From: Oceanobacillus sojae
GTDB taxonomy: Bacteria; Bacillota; Bacilli; Bacillales; Amphibacillaceae
NCBI RefSeq assembly: GCF_007991515.1
Contig: NZ_BJYM01000004.1
Location: forward strand, 1-64,000
DNA: 64,000 bases
Direction: 5' to 3'
Part shown: piece by piece, positions 29,216 through 37,676 of the stretch
Position numbering within the stretch: the first letter of the stretch is position 1
Layout of the letters: the number at the start of each line of letters is the position of its first letter
Notes under the pieces: model-generated
Told to the model about the DNA's origin: nothing
Databases searched by the model: none
What the model saw: only the letters and a program-made list of their open reading frames with translations
Position numbers and translations under genes: made by a program

Positions 29216-29252
29216 CTTGAATCACCCCCTCATCGTCCACCTTATCTATATT

Positions 29253-29279
29253 TACGAAAGTAATTCATAAAAGGTTTCA
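29253..29279 (-). promoter_or_regulatory. Sigma-W-type ECF promoter of yqeZ-floA
   Basis: On the minus strand, TGAAAC (29274-29279), a 17-base spacer and CGTA (29253-29256), about 40 bases before the yqeZ start. These match the sigma-W consensus -35/-10 elements, and the orthologous B. subtilis operon is a known sigma-W target. The motif is seen; the sigma factor is inferred. Confidence 0.7.
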
Positions 29280-29412
29280 TTTTTCGTGGATGGGCATACT
29301 CTGATAGTACCATACCTTTTGAAGGAATAGAAAGCTTCATCTAATATTCAAGTTAGAAAAGTCTTTTGTGTACATATTGATACTTGTCGTAAACTACATT
29401 TTAATTCAAATT

Positions 29413-29448
29413 AAAAAACCAACCCAAAAACGGGCTGGTTTTTTTTTA
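29413..29448 (-). terminator. Terminator after yqeY
   Basis: Minus-strand stem AAACCAGCCCG / GGGTTGGTTTTTT, with the terminal T-run, overlapping the yqeY stop codon. It separates rpsU-yqeY from the yqeZ operon. Confidence 0.8.
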
Positions 29449-29892
29449 TCGCAATTTCTGCTCTACTATTTGTTTAATTTTAGTACCGTCAGCCTGTCCT
29501 TTAACCTTTGGCATCACGGAACCCATTACTTTCCCCATATCTTTCATCGAGGTTGCATTCACTTCTTTTATTGTTTCCTGAATGATCGATGTTAATTCTT
29601 CATCTGAAAGCTGTTTTGGTAAATACTGTGCAAGTATATCCAATTCATTTTCGGTTTTTTCAACCAAATCTTCTCTTCCAGCATTTTTAAATTCTTGGAG
29701 GGAATCTTTTCTCTGCTTAACTTCTCTCGAAAGAATAGTTAAATCTTCGTCCTCAGATAGAGTATCTTTTCCAAGCTTAATCGATTCATTCTGAATAGAA
29801 GCCTTTACCATGCGAATAACGCTAAGGGTTTCTTTATCTTTGTTCTTCATCGCCTGCTTCATATCTTGATTCAATCGATCAAGTAGCGTCAT
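29446..29892 (-). CDS. yqeY: GatB/YqeY domain-containing protein
   Basis: A 148-residue stand-alone version of the tRNA-binding tail of the Asp/Glu amidotransferase B subunit. '[29 protein letters not shown]' at the start and '[21 protein letters not shown]' near the end are family hallmarks. It may bind tRNA; function is not established. It is 14 bp behind rpsU, the usual pairing. Confidence 0.93.
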   Translation of the reverse strand: MTLLDRLNQDMKQAMKNKDKETLSVIRMVKASIQNESIKLGKDTLSEDEDLTILSREVKQRKDSLQEFKNAGREDLVEKTENELDILAQYLPKQLSDEELTSIIQETIKEVNATSMKDMGKVMGSVMPKVKGQADGTKIKQIVEQKLR

Positions 29893-29906
29893 ACGTTACA
29901 CCTTCT

Positions 29907-30083
29907 TTAGAATTTACGTTTTCTAGCAGCCTCAGATTTCTTCTTACGGCGTACACTAGGTTTTTCATAGTGTTCACGTTTACGATATTCCTGTAATGTA
30001 CCACTTTTTGATACACTACGCTTAAAGCGACGAAGAGCATCCTCAAGAGACTCGTTTTTACGAACGCGAGTTGTATTTGACAT
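29907..30083 (-). CDS. rpsU: Ribosomal protein S21
   Basis: Small-subunit protein bS21, 58 residues, near the mRNA exit/anti-SD region. Starts [20 protein letters not shown], with the basic C-terminus '[14 protein letters not shown]'. The ATG at 30083 has a textbook GGAGGGAGGG site; the frame reading upstream to 30137 is not genuine. Confidence 0.97.
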   Translation of the reverse strand: MSNTTRVRKNESLEDALRRFKRSVSKSGTLQEYRKREHYEKPSVRRKKKSEAARKRKF

Positions 30084-30194
30084 GCTAATTTCCCTCCCTC
30101 CGAAGCACAAAACCATATTTAATGCTGACATGAACATACTCTCATGCCTTTTTAAAGTATAATATAAACCTTCCGTGCGGTCAATGGTTATTTA

Positions 30195-30860
30195 TTAATA
30201 ATCTGAAGTTCCTTCTTTACCTGAAACAATTTCCACTCCGGCGCTTGCACCAATACGTGTTGCTCCAGCTTCAATCATCGATTCCGTCGTTTCTAAGTCA
30301 CGAATTCCTCCAGATGCTTTCACTCCCATGTCCGGTCCGACTGTTTCCCGCATCAATTTGATATCTTCAACAGTTGCACCACCTCCGGAAAAACCGGTTG
30401 ATGTTTTCACAAAATCTGCTCTGGCTTCTTTTGCTAATTTACAGGCAAGCACTTTTTCTTCATCTGTTAACAAAGCTGTCTCAATAATTACTTTGGTTAA
30501 GGCTTTTCCCTTTGCAGCATCTGCAACAGCCTTAATATCTGCTTTAACTAATGCTTCATTTCCTGCTTTTAATTCTCCAATATTTATAACCATATCTACC
30601 TCTGTTGCACCATTTTCAATTGCTTCTTTGGTTTCATAAACCTTTGTCTGTGTTGTTGTTGCTCCCAGAGGAAAACCAATTACGGTACATACTTTTACTG
30701 GCGAATCCTTTAGTTCGCTTGCACAGTAAACAACCCAATGTGGATTTACACAAACGGATGCAAATTTATTTTCTTTTGCTTCTTCGACAATTTTTGCGAT
30801 TTGCTGCTTCGTAGAATCTGGTTTTAGTAATGTATGGTCAATATAAGAAGCTAAATTCAT
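30195..30860 (-). CDS. deoC: Deoxyribose-phosphate aldolase
   Basis: Splits 2-deoxyribose-5-phosphate to acetaldehyde and glyceraldehyde-3-phosphate in nucleoside catabolism. 221 residues, class I TIM-barrel aldolase. Asp in '[10 protein letters not shown]' near 88 and the Schiff-base lysine in '[10 protein letters not shown]' near 150 are present, with a second conserved Lys in 'VKASGGIR' near 180. It lies between mtaB and rpsU, separate from other nucleoside genes; in B. subtilis deoC is elsewhere. Linked to mtaB by a short 17-bp gap. Confidence 0.94.
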   Translation of the reverse strand: MNLASYIDHTLLKPDSTKQQIAKIVEEAKENKFASVCVNPHWVVYCASELKDSPVKVCTVIGFPLGATTTQTKVYETKEAIENGATEVDMVINIGELKAGNEALVKADIKAVADAAKGKALTKVIIETALLTDEEKVLACKLAKEARADFVKTSTGFSGGGATVEDIKLMRETVGPDMGVKASGGIRDLETTESMIEAGATRIGASAGVEIVSGKEGTSDY

Positions 30861-30877
30861 GATTAATATCTCCTTTT

Positions 30878-32239
30878 TTATGCGTTTTTTTCTGCAATAT
30901 GTGTGGCATGATCCATCACCCTTACAAAAACACCTTTATTAATAGGGTAGCCGGACTCTGTTATTTTCACTTTAACAATTTTACCAATTAAATCGGCTGA
31001 ACCTTCGAATTGTACTTTCATATAATTATCCGTATAGCCTATAAGCTGATTGTTTTCCTGTTCACTGGCATGCTCTTCTGGAATTACTTCCAATACTTCA
31101 TCTTCGTATTTAGAGGCGTATTCTTTTGCAAGCTGATCAGATAGTGAAATTAAGTCATGCACGCGTTTTTCTTTCACCTCATCTTCTACTTGATTATTCA
31201 TTCTGGCTGCAGGCGTTCCAGTTCTTCTGGAGAAAGGGAATACGTGAAGCTCAGCATAGCCGATTTCTTTAATAAAATCATACGTTTCCTGGAATTCTTC
31301 CTCTGTTTCCCCAGGAAATCCGACAATGACATCCGAGGTAATCGCTAATCCCGGCAGTGCTTTTTGTATCTTTTTCACTTTTTGTCGGTAAAAATCTGTT
31401 GAGTACTTACGGCGCATTCTGGCTAATACCGTATCTGACCCGGACTGCAATGGAATGTGCAAGTGACGGACAATTTTTTTACTTCTGTCCAGCACACGGA
31501 TAACCTCGTCCGTAATTTGACTAGCCTCAATAGAACTGATTCGGATGCGTTCTAACCCTTCCACCTGCTCCAGCTCTCCAAGAAGCATCGCGAAATTATA
31601 ATCCTTTAAATCTTCTCCATATCCAGCCGTATGTATTCCTGTAAGTACAAGCTCTTTATACCCTGCTTCCACTAATTTATTTGCCTGTTCAATCACATTT
31701 TCAGGATCTCTGGAGCGAAGCAGTCCTCTTGACCAGGGAATAATACAGAATGTGCAGAAATTATTGCAGCCCTCCTGAATTTTCAGTGATGCCCGTGTGC
31801 GGTCTGTAAATACAGGTACATCCATTTCTTCAAATACACGATTTTTCATAATGTTTGACACACCATTAATAGGAGCTTTTGTTTTTTCATGCTCTTCAAT
31901 ATAAGTAAAGATATTTTTTCGCTCCTGCGTACCGACAACGACATCGACACCAGGAATCTCCATAATCTCGCCAGGAGAGGTTTGTGCGTAGCACCCAGTT
32001 ACACAGACTACTGCATCAGGATTATTTCTAATTGCACGGCGGATTGTCTGTCTGCTTTTTTTATCACCTGTATTAGTAACTGTACATGTATTAATGACAT
32101 AAACATCCGCATCATGATCAAAGTCTACACGTTCATAACCCTGTTCCTTAAACATTCTCCAAATACCCTCAGTTTCGTAGTGATTTACCTTACAGCCTAG
32201 CGTGTGGAAGCTGACGGTTTTCGGTAGCTTTTCAGCCAT
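30878..32239 (-). CDS. mtaB: tRNA t6A37 methylthiotransferase MtaB
   Basis: Radical-SAM enzyme that adds a methylthio group to t6A at position 37 of tRNAs. 453 residues. N-terminal Fe-S domain with cysteines in '[10 protein letters not shown]' (15), 'NTCTVTN' (50) and 'GCYAQTS' (82). The radical-SAM CxxxCxxC is in [11 protein letters not shown] near 155, and a TRAM RNA-binding domain lies at the C-terminus. Its first codons and upstream 120 bp are duplicated at 34.3 kb, the left edge of the mosaic region. In B. subtilis it is next to rsmE (yqeU); here 7 kb intervene. Confidence 0.95.
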   Translation of the reverse strand: MAEKLPKTVSFHTLGCKVNHYETEGIWRMFKEQGYERVDFDHDADVYVINTCTVTNTGDKKSRQTIRRAIRNNPDAVVCVTGCYAQTSPGEIMEIPGVDVVVGTQERKNIFTYIEEHEKTKAPINGVSNIMKNRVFEEMDVPVFTDRTRASLKIQEGCNNFCTFCIIPWSRGLLRSRDPENVIEQANKLVEAGYKELVLTGIHTAGYGEDLKDYNFAMLLGELEQVEGLERIRISSIEASQITDEVIRVLDRSKKIVRHLHIPLQSGSDTVLARMRRKYSTDFYRQKVKKIQKALPGLAITSDVIVGFPGETEEEFQETYDFIKEIGYAELHVFPFSRRTGTPAARMNNQVEDEVKEKRVHDLISLSDQLAKEYASKYEDEVLEVIPEEHASEQENNQLIGYTDNYMKVQFEGSADLIGKIVKVKITESGYPINKGVFVRVMDHATHIAEKNA

Positions 32240-32356
32240 TTATTTATCATCCTTTCATTACAATCTTTATTATAACTTCATCGTATCTTATATTATCACA
32301 AAAGATTAGAAATAGAATACTAAAGAACCTTTCTATCTTAAATATGATGAATGATT
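32193..32356. repeat. Direct repeat, copy 1 (mtaB start and upstream)
   Basis: 164 bp covering the first 15 or so codons of mtaB and about 115 bp upstream. It matches 34308-34471 in the same orientation with no gaps and about 11 mismatches by eye (about 93% identical). It bounds the mosaic segment on the left. Confidence 0.9.
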
Positions 32357-32362
32357 TTTTAT

Positions 32363-32480
32363 TTAAATAATTAATTCCACTTTATTCTGCAAGGAGGACT
32401 CTTCTATTAATTCCGCCATCTCATTTAAACACTCATTCAATTGTTCATTTAACTTGCCACTTTGAAAGTTCTGATATATT
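32363..32480 (-). pseudogene. Possible C-terminal gene remnant
   Basis: Read on the minus strand, this stretch encodes about 38 codons ending in a stop at 32363, with the helical pattern 'IYQNFQSGKLNEQLN' and 'EMAELIEESSLQNK'. There is no start codon with a ribosome site. It abuts the recombinase fragment on the other strand. Identity unknown; it may be a scrap of a mobile-element gene. Confidence 0.25.
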
Positions 32481-32883
32481 GTTCCTTAGAAAAGACACTT
32501 GGAAGAAAGACAAAAAGGAATGGGTTGTTAAAGAAAATAATCATGAAAGTATTATTTCCAAGGAACAGTTTATTCGTGTTGGAAAAATATTAGATGGTAA
32601 TTACAGAGGAAATCTCCACATTCAACGGGAAAATAAACATGATCATATATTTAGTAAGAAATTGTATTGTGGCAAATGTGGTAAAATGCTGTTTGCTGCT
32701 TTAGATAGTCATATAATTGAAAAGCAAAAAAATAGAGGCAAACAAAGGTTATACTACAAAAATTTTGAGGATACAATTCTACAATATTTAAAAGAACATG
32801 GATCTGCAAAAAGGATAGACCTTCAAAACCTTACAAATCTAAATTGGGATGCAACTACTGAATTATTAAAGGAATTAATTTAA
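32479..32883 (+). pseudogene. Serine-recombinase zinc-ribbon fragment with helix-turn-helix tail
   Basis: A 134-codon fragment with no resolvase catalytic domain. Its first half ('EWVVKENNHESIISKEQFIRV' then 'KKLYCGKCGKML') is the recombinase-to-zinc-ribbon segment of large serine recombinases, with CGKC visible but no second Cys pair. It then switches to 'NFEDTILQYLKEHGSAKRIDLQNL', a winged-helix-like pattern. Past the stop codon the same frame continues as KDLIERRGISMAIRYYF, so the stop is probably a late mutation. No ribosome site fits. A decayed chimera. Confidence 0.6.
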
Positions 32884-32913
32884 AAGGATTTAATTGAGAG
32901 ACGAGGTATCTCA

Positions 32914-32985
32914 ATGGCTATTCGGTATTATTTTTAAAAAAGTAAACAATAAAAAGGGGATTTGGGGGTAATCCCCCCTCCCCGC
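32914..32985. repeat. Tail repeat, copy 1
   Basis: 'GGCTATTCGGTATTATT' followed by an A-rich stretch, AATAAAAAGG and a G/C-run with TAAT. It recurs in diverged form at 34187-34256. In both places it encodes an AIRYY-type protein end, so it looks like the 3' end of the same gene left twice. Confidence 0.55.
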
Positions 32986-32995
32986 TCTTGTATCT

Positions 32996-33028
32996 CAAAG
33001 GCGTGGGCGATTGCCCATACGCCTCTGT
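32996..33028. terminator. Hairpin between recombinase fragment and GC-rich gene
   Basis: GGCGTGGGC / GCCCATACGCC, an imperfect stem with a 4-base loop near 33000-33023, followed by a T-rich stretch on the plus strand. It looks like a terminator or a mobile-element end. It lies near the left boundary of the GC-rich segment. Confidence 0.4.
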
Positions 33029-33075
33029 TTCTATGAGAAGGCTCTGTTAATGAGGTAAGGCTAAACTTCTGATAT

Positions 33076-33807
33076 TCATGTGTCGTCCTCGATGTGCAAA
33101 CGACCGAGCGGGCGCGCCTTTAGCACGTTGATGTCAGCGACGTCGCTATTAATCAGGCCCCGTTGCACGAGGGTGTCGATAGCCCGGCCGCGTAGCATCA
33201 GCAGACGCTTCACAGTCTTCTCGTCAAGATCCTCAAGAGCAATCTCCTGCACCTTCATCTCCGGGAGAGGCGACATCTGCACGAGAATGAACAGCAAGAT
33301 GGCAAGGCCCATCATCACGTAGGCCGGCAACATCATGAGGCCCATGTCCACACCCTCGCGAGCCGCCAGCATGTACGCCACGGGAATCCCGAGTGCGCCG
33401 AACACGAAGATAATCGTCATGGTCAGGCGTAGGCCAGGCGTCTGCTTGCGTCCTTCCCGCACCCAGTCCACAAGCAGCACCACCACGCCGAGCGCTGCAA
33501 TTGCGTAGCAGACAGAAGCGAAAGGAATGTCTCCCGCGTCCCTAGGGGTCATACGCCCAAGACGGATTGCACGATCATCGCCCAACAGCGCCGCAAACCC
33601 GCCAATCGACGCCAGCCAAGGAACAAATCCGACGAGAAACGCCCAAATTTTCTGCAGAGCCGAACTCTTCGTCCACTCAGACGCATTCATTCGATGCGCG
33701 ACCACGTGGGCTTCCAACACATCGAGGCCGTGTGGCTCATACCGAGACACACTCCGCGCCCACATGGAAGGAGGCAGTGGGTCCGGTCCGATATCAGGCA
33801 ACTTCAT
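33076..33807 (-). CDS. GC-rich foreign membrane-protein gene
   Basis: A 243-residue protein with about four membrane helices (about 60-80, 97-120, 133-155, 160-183) and a C-terminal soluble part ('ALEDLDEKTVKRLLMLRGRAIDTLVQRGLI'). I do not recognise the family. Base composition is about 55-60% GC against about 37% around it. Its Ala/Arg/Val-rich codon use suggests an actinobacterial donor. The frame extends to 33840 across the junction with the pspA remnant; ATG at 33807 is where GC-rich sequence begins. A GGGAG from the pspA side lies before that ATG. Capture, or an assembly chimera, is possible. Confidence 0.6.
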   Translation of the reverse strand: MKLPDIGPDPLPPSMWARSVSRYEPHGLDVLEAHVVAHRMNASEWTKSSALQKIWAFLVGFVPWLASIGGFAALLGDDRAIRLGRMTPRDAGDIPFASVCYAIAALGVVVLLVDWVREGRKQTPGLRLTMTIIFVFGALGIPVAYMLAAREGVDMGLMMLPAYVMMGLAILLFILVQMSPLPEMKVQEIALEDLDEKTVKRLLMLRGRAIDTLVQRGLINSDVADINVLKARPLGRLHIEDDT

Positions 33808-34024
33808 CTGCATGCTCCCATGAAGCCTGTAAAGATTCATACGATTTTTCCCAGTGTCTTTTATCTTTCAGTGCTTTTTTTGATAATTCTTCATTATTTT
33901 GAATATCCTTCCCAATATCTATCGGGTATTGTTCTAACATTTTGACCGGATCTTCTGCCTTGTCAGTCATTGTATTCAATTCTGAACTGACAATGGTTTT
34001 CATTCTATTATATAATTGAAACAT
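33794..34024 (-). pseudogene. Broken PspA/LiaH (phage-shock) gene
   Basis: Starts as a typical PspA/IM30 protein: MFQLYNRMKTIVSSELNTM, then 'KAEDPVKMLEQY' with an AGAGGAGG ribosome site. After about 36 residues it jumps to 'EELSKKALKDKRHWEKSYESLQ', which in intact PspA lies some 40 residues further on, so an internal segment is deleted. It ends after 76 codons exactly where the GC-rich gene begins; an intact protein has about 220. Intact PspA-type proteins protect the membrane under stress; this one cannot form the full coiled-coil. Confidence 0.7.
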
Positions 34025-34186
34025 ACAAATCCTCCTCTTAGAATAAGTAATGTACGATTTGTTCACAATATGAAATACGATTGATTTTGCAAATAGTTTC
34101 GTTTGAGGCGTTTCTCCAGATAATTTAGGAAACAGACATTTATTCTTAAATGCTTTAAGGTATGTTTCTAAAAAATAATGTGGCAG

Positions 34187-34256
34187 CTATTCGGTATTAT
34201 TCAAAGAAAAAAATCAATAAAAAGGACTTTTGAGGTAATTCCCCCAACTCTTCTAT
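34187..34256. repeat. Tail repeat, copy 2
   Basis: 'GGCAGCTATTCGGTATTATTC' region followed by AATAAAAAGG and GGTAATTCCCCC, a diverged counterpart of 32914-32985. It encodes an AIRYYSKKK-type end on the plus strand. Confidence 0.5.
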
Positions 34257-34307
34257 GCCTTGCCATTACAAAATTCTGTAGCAATCCTAAGTGAGTTTAG
34301 TAGGGGG

Positions 34308-34471
34308 CAGCCGAGCGTATGAAATCTGATGGTTTTCGGTAGCTTTTCAGCCATTTATTTATCATTCTTTCATTAATTTCTTTATTATAACTTCATCGTA
34401 TCTTATATTATCATAGAAGATTAGAAATAGAATACTAAAGAACCTTTCTATCTTAAATATGATGAATGATT
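34308..34471. repeat. Direct repeat, copy 2 (truncated mtaB start)
   Basis: Same 164 bp as 32193-32356. On the minus strand it contains an ATG at 34354 and codes [16 protein letters not shown] before diverging, so it is a severed mtaB 5' end that cannot make the enzyme. Confidence 0.9.
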
Positions 34472-34553
34472 CTTTTTTCTATAGTATACAAAGAATTCCT
34501 AACAATAAATTATTTCATGAGTTTAACCCGTTCTTCCAAGGTATGAAAAAACG

Positions 34554-34739
34554 CTATTCTTCTACAGCTTTCAGCATAAACATGTCAGAACATGCGGTTT
34601 CCCAGGAAATAATTGAAACCAATATTGGAGATTTTTCTGCCGCAAGCCATGCTCCCAGCCCAATCATTGTTAATCCTGACAATTGATCGATCCGTTTGTC
34701 CTCATTAGTTAATACGTATAATCTAACCAAGTTAAATGT
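34554..34739 (-). pseudogene. C-terminal remnant of a LysE-family exporter
   Basis: On the minus strand about 61 codons read 'LVRLYVLTNEDKRIDQLSG' and then 'LTMIGLGAWLAAEKSP', the conserved last membrane helix of LysE/RhtB amino-acid exporters, and end at 34554. An in-frame stop lies just upstream of 34739, and no N-terminal part is present. The plus-strand frame over the same DNA is a shadow. It probably belonged to the original neighbour of mtaB. Confidence 0.6.
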
Positions 34740-35059
34740 TTATATTCTCTTTCTTTAATACATTCACTCAACTTTCGCTCCTGAGAATAAGCATCTATAC
34801 TCTACTATTCCAGGATGAACATGTTTTTCATTATTCCTCTGAACTTTAATTATACTTATACCCTTAGAAATATAAATAAAAACAAAGCTTTATAAACTTT
34901 TCCATCATAAAAATCAGGAGACAAATTTAAAATACCCTAATCCAAACAAGCTTTAAACCGCTGTCACTAAAGCAATTCTTTATTACCCACTAAAAAGATG
35001 TGAATTATGAGTTTAATGTGCTAATATATAATGAAATAGGATAAAAGGAAGTGGGGAGA

Positions 35060-36283
35060 ATGTCTTTATCAAATAGAATCTTTATGGCTTTGGGTGCAGG
35101 AGTTCTTTTCGGAGGTTTACTGAACTTGCTTGCTCCGGGCTGGGTGGAGCCGCTCGATCAGCATCTGTTACAGCCTGCTGGCGAAATATTTCTACGGGCA
35201 ATTCAATTAATTGTTGTCCCGCTTGTATTTGCAGCCTTGATTATGGGTATCACTCAGTTAAGAGGGACTGGCTATATTGCCCGATATACAACAAAGCTGA
35301 TGAGCCTTTATGTGGTAACTTCTGCTATTGCTATCGGCCTTGGGCTTGTAGTCGCGTTAATCGTTCGTCCTGGCAATAATGCAGAAGCCATTTCTACAGG
35401 CGAGGCATCGGCCAGCGATGAAGGATATTCCTTAATCGAATGGCTCGTAAGCATTGTTCCCTCTAATCCATTTGAAGCATTGGCAACAGGGAACCTTTTA
35501 CAGGTTATTGTCATCTCTGCCCTTGTAGGTACAGCGATTAATCTGTTGAAAGAGGAACAAACTCGTCCCTTTTTAAATGTTGTGAAAAGCATGTACGAAA
35601 TTGTGCAGAAAATCCTGCAGCTTGTATTAAAAATAGCTCCATATGGGGTTTTTGCCCTGATTACCTCTGTAATAGCAACGCAGGGATTTGGAATTATCGG
35701 CAACCTGGCTGTTTATATGCTTGGTTTGATTTTAGCAATTATTCTTATGATTGGTTTATATGTACTGATTTTATTTGCCTCCGGTGTAAAACCAAAATCT
35801 TTTTTCCGGGGATTTGGCTCCGCATTTACGTTAGCATTCGGTACAGCCAGTTCCAATGCAGCTTTACCTCTTGCCTTAAATGGAGCCGAGAAAGCTGGAT
35901 TGCAAACTGATTTATCCGGTTTTGCCATTCCATTCGGAACAGCCTTAAAAAGAGATGGCGCTGGTATCTTACAGGGATTTAACGCCATTTTTGTTGCGCA
36001 GCTGTTTGGGGTAGATTTAACGATAGGACTTGTAATCGCAGTTTTCCTGAGTGCTTTGCTTGTCTCATTTAGTACAGCAGGGGTACCTGGCGCAGGGATT
36101 ATTATGATGACCACAGTACTTTCCGCAGCAAACCTGCCTTTAGAAGGAATTGCGATCGTTGCCGGTATTGACCGGGTAACAGAAGGGTTCCGTACACTAT
36201 TGAATGTTTTCGGAAATACAGCGAATGCAAGTCTTTTACAGCAATGGGAAAATCGGCCGGATAGTAAAAAACAGAAAGGGTGA
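35060..36283 (+). CDS. Dicarboxylate/amino-acid:cation symporter (DAACS family)
   Basis: Takes up acidic amino acids or C4-dicarboxylates with H+ or Na+. 407 residues, typical of the GltP/GltT/DctA fold with eight membrane helices and two re-entrant loops. The serine-rich motif GTASSNAALPLAL lies near 260, and 'LKRDGAGILQGFNAIF' replaces the usual NxDGT-type motif near 300. ATG at 35060 has AAGGAA nine bases upstream, better than GTG at 35051. Exact substrate cannot be read from sequence. A single-gene unit with its own terminator. Confidence 0.88.
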   Translation: MSLSNRIFMALGAGVLFGGLLNLLAPGWVEPLDQHLLQPAGEIFLRAIQLIVVPLVFAALIMGITQLRGTGYIARYTTKLMSLYVVTSAIAIGLGLVVALIVRPGNNAEAISTGEASASDEGYSLIEWLVSIVPSNPFEALATGNLLQVIVISALVGTAINLLKEEQTRPFLNVVKSMYEIVQKILQLVLKIAPYGVFALITSVIATQGFGIIGNLAVYMLGLILAIILMIGLYVLILFASGVKPKSFFRGFGSAFTLAFGTASSNAALPLALNGAEKAGLQTDLSGFAIPFGTALKRDGAGILQGFNAIFVAQLFGVDLTIGLVIAVFLSALLVSFSTAGVPGAGIIMMTTVLSAANLPLEGIAIVAGIDRVTEGFRTLLNVFGNTANASLLQQWENRPDSKKQKG

Positions 36284-36309
36284 GCAATAACCACCCTTCC
36301 TGTTTTTTA
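36268..36309 (+). terminator. Terminator after the symporter gene
   Basis: Stem AAACAGAAAGGGTG (36269-36282) / CACCCTTCCTGTTT (36292-36305), with one mismatch and a T-run, overlapping the stop codon. Confidence 0.8.
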
Positions 36310-36446
36310 TAAATTATTTTACAGATGGAGTTATTCGTCTGCTGCTTCATCCGTTTATATAAAAACAAATGATTGGCGCAGAGAATACGACTAATCTTAC
36401 TCATTACTTCATTCTCATGTAGTCTCGTCTATAATAAATTTTTCAT

Positions 36447-37676
36447 TTAAGCCTTTACTTCATCTTTTTTAACAGTTGTAAAGAAAGCAATAAAACCAAT
36501 GAGCGTTGTTACAAATAAAATAGTCCCCATCGGCACCGCTGATGCCTCATTAATACCCGCCAATGGTGAAAAAATGGAACCAAGCAATAAAGGAAGCATA
36601 CCTAAAACAGCACTCGCACTTCCTGCACGATGACCCTGTTTGGCCATCCCCAACGTAAAGGTACTCGTCAAAATCATACCCATTGTAATCATATAAATAA
36701 AAATCAATATAACGATCATCGCTAAAGGTCCTTCAATAATTGTCATGACAAGTAATAAGGATGTAGCCGTAAGTGCAGTTACAACAGCAGCTTGAAGCAG
36801 CTTTTTTTCTGAAATGATTCCGCTGAAGCGCCCGATAACAAAGCTGCCAGTAATAATTGCCAGCCCATTAATACCAAATAATACACTAAATACTTGAGGA
36901 GATACACCATAAATGTCTTGATATATAAATGGAGTTCCCGATACGTAAGCAAAGCTGCCGCCATGGATAAACCCGACGACCAAGGCATAGCCGATAAAGG
37001 AGCGATCTTTCAGTAAACTGCCCATTGTTTTTACCGAAGCTCCTGCTGAACTCGAGATTCGTTTATGCGGCGGTAAGGTCTCTTTAAGCTTCATAGCTAC
37101 AATGACAACCATAAGCAACCCAACTATACTTAAAAAGAAAAAAATACTTTTCCAGCTGGTCGAATGAAACGCCAGAATAAACCCGCCAATCATCGGGGCA
37201 ATCATTGGAGCGATCGCATTAATCACCATCAATAACGAAAAAAACTTTGTAAGTGCCTGTCCACTGAACACATCCCGTACAACTGCCCGCGAGAGAACAA
37301 CTCCGGCTGAGGCAGTTAACCCTTGTAAAAAACGCATTGCAATCAATATCACAATATTAGGAGCTAATGCACATAGAACCGAAGCCAAAGCAAACAGGAG
37401 CGTAGCAATCAGTAACGGCTTTCTTCTCCCCTGGGAATCACTTATGGGGCCCGCAAACAATTGACCAATTGCAAGTCCCAGCAAACACGCTGTTAAACTC
37501 GCCTGAACAAGTGTTGCACTTGTATCTAAATCTTGAGCAATCTCAGGAAAACTGGGCAAATACATATCAATATTAAGCGGCCCTAAAAAAGCTAGTAACC
37601 CGAGAAGCAATGCTAATCCCAATCGAGTTGATCCCGTCGGGTTATGCTGTATCGTTACTTCTCTTTCAAATTTCAA
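36447..37676 (-). CDS. Bcr/CflA-type multidrug efflux transporter (MFS)
   Basis: A 12-helix major-facilitator drug:H+ antiporter, 409 residues. Motif A 'GQLFAGPISDSQGRRKPLL' lies after helix 2 (near 72), and the family-typical loop 'GLTASAGVVLSRAVVRDVF' near 118 identifies the Bcr/CflA branch (bicyclomycin or chloramphenicol-like substrates in relatives). Convergent with the symporter gene. Actual substrate unknown. Confidence 0.88.
   Translation of the reverse strand: MKFEREVTIQHNPTGSTRLGLALLLGLLAFLGPLNIDMYLPSFPEIAQDLDTSATLVQASLTACLLGLAIGQLFAGPISDSQGRRKPLLIATLLFALASVLCALAPNIVILIAMRFLQGLTASAGVVLSRAVVRDVFSGQALTKFFSLLMVINAIAPMIAPMIGGFILAFHSTSWKSIFFFLSIVGLLMVVIVAMKLKETLPPHKRISSSAGASVKTMGSLLKDRSFIGYALVVGFIHGGSFAYVSGTPFIYQDIYGVSPQVFSVLFGINGLAIITGSFVIGRFSGIISEKKLLQAAVVTALTATSLLLVMTIIEGPLAMIVILIFIYMITMGMILTSTFTLGMAKQGHRAGSASAVLGMLPLLLGSIFSPLAGINEASAVPMGTILFVTTLIGFIAFFTTVKKDEVKA

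Larger units (their letters stand above)
34025..35059. other. About 1 kb with no intact gene
   Basis: Holds the pspA upstream region, the second tail repeat (34187-34256), the second 164-bp direct repeat (34308-34471) with a truncated mtaB start, and the LysE-family remnant (34554-34739). About 300 bp of AT-rich DNA with no feature I can name follows, and presumably contains the promoter of the symporter gene. Confidence 0.6.

Noticed and set aside
33042-33066. GGCTCTGTTAAT sequence as an insertion-sequence end
   Set aside because: It resembles the start of some IS ends, but I found no inverted partner, target duplication or transposase.
33527-33945. Plus-strand frames over the GC-rich gene
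   Set aside because: Typical shadow frames of GC-rich DNA on the opposite strand; the minus-strand frame has the coherent membrane-protein pattern.
34459-34686. 75-codon plus-strand frame
   Set aside because: It is antisense to the LysE-family remnant, which explains the sequence; no ribosome site.
32240-35059. CRISPR array, toxin-antitoxin or phage-defence island
   Set aside because: No spaced repeats, no toxin-antitoxin pair and no defence-gene motifs; all pieces are fragments or unrelated membrane genes.
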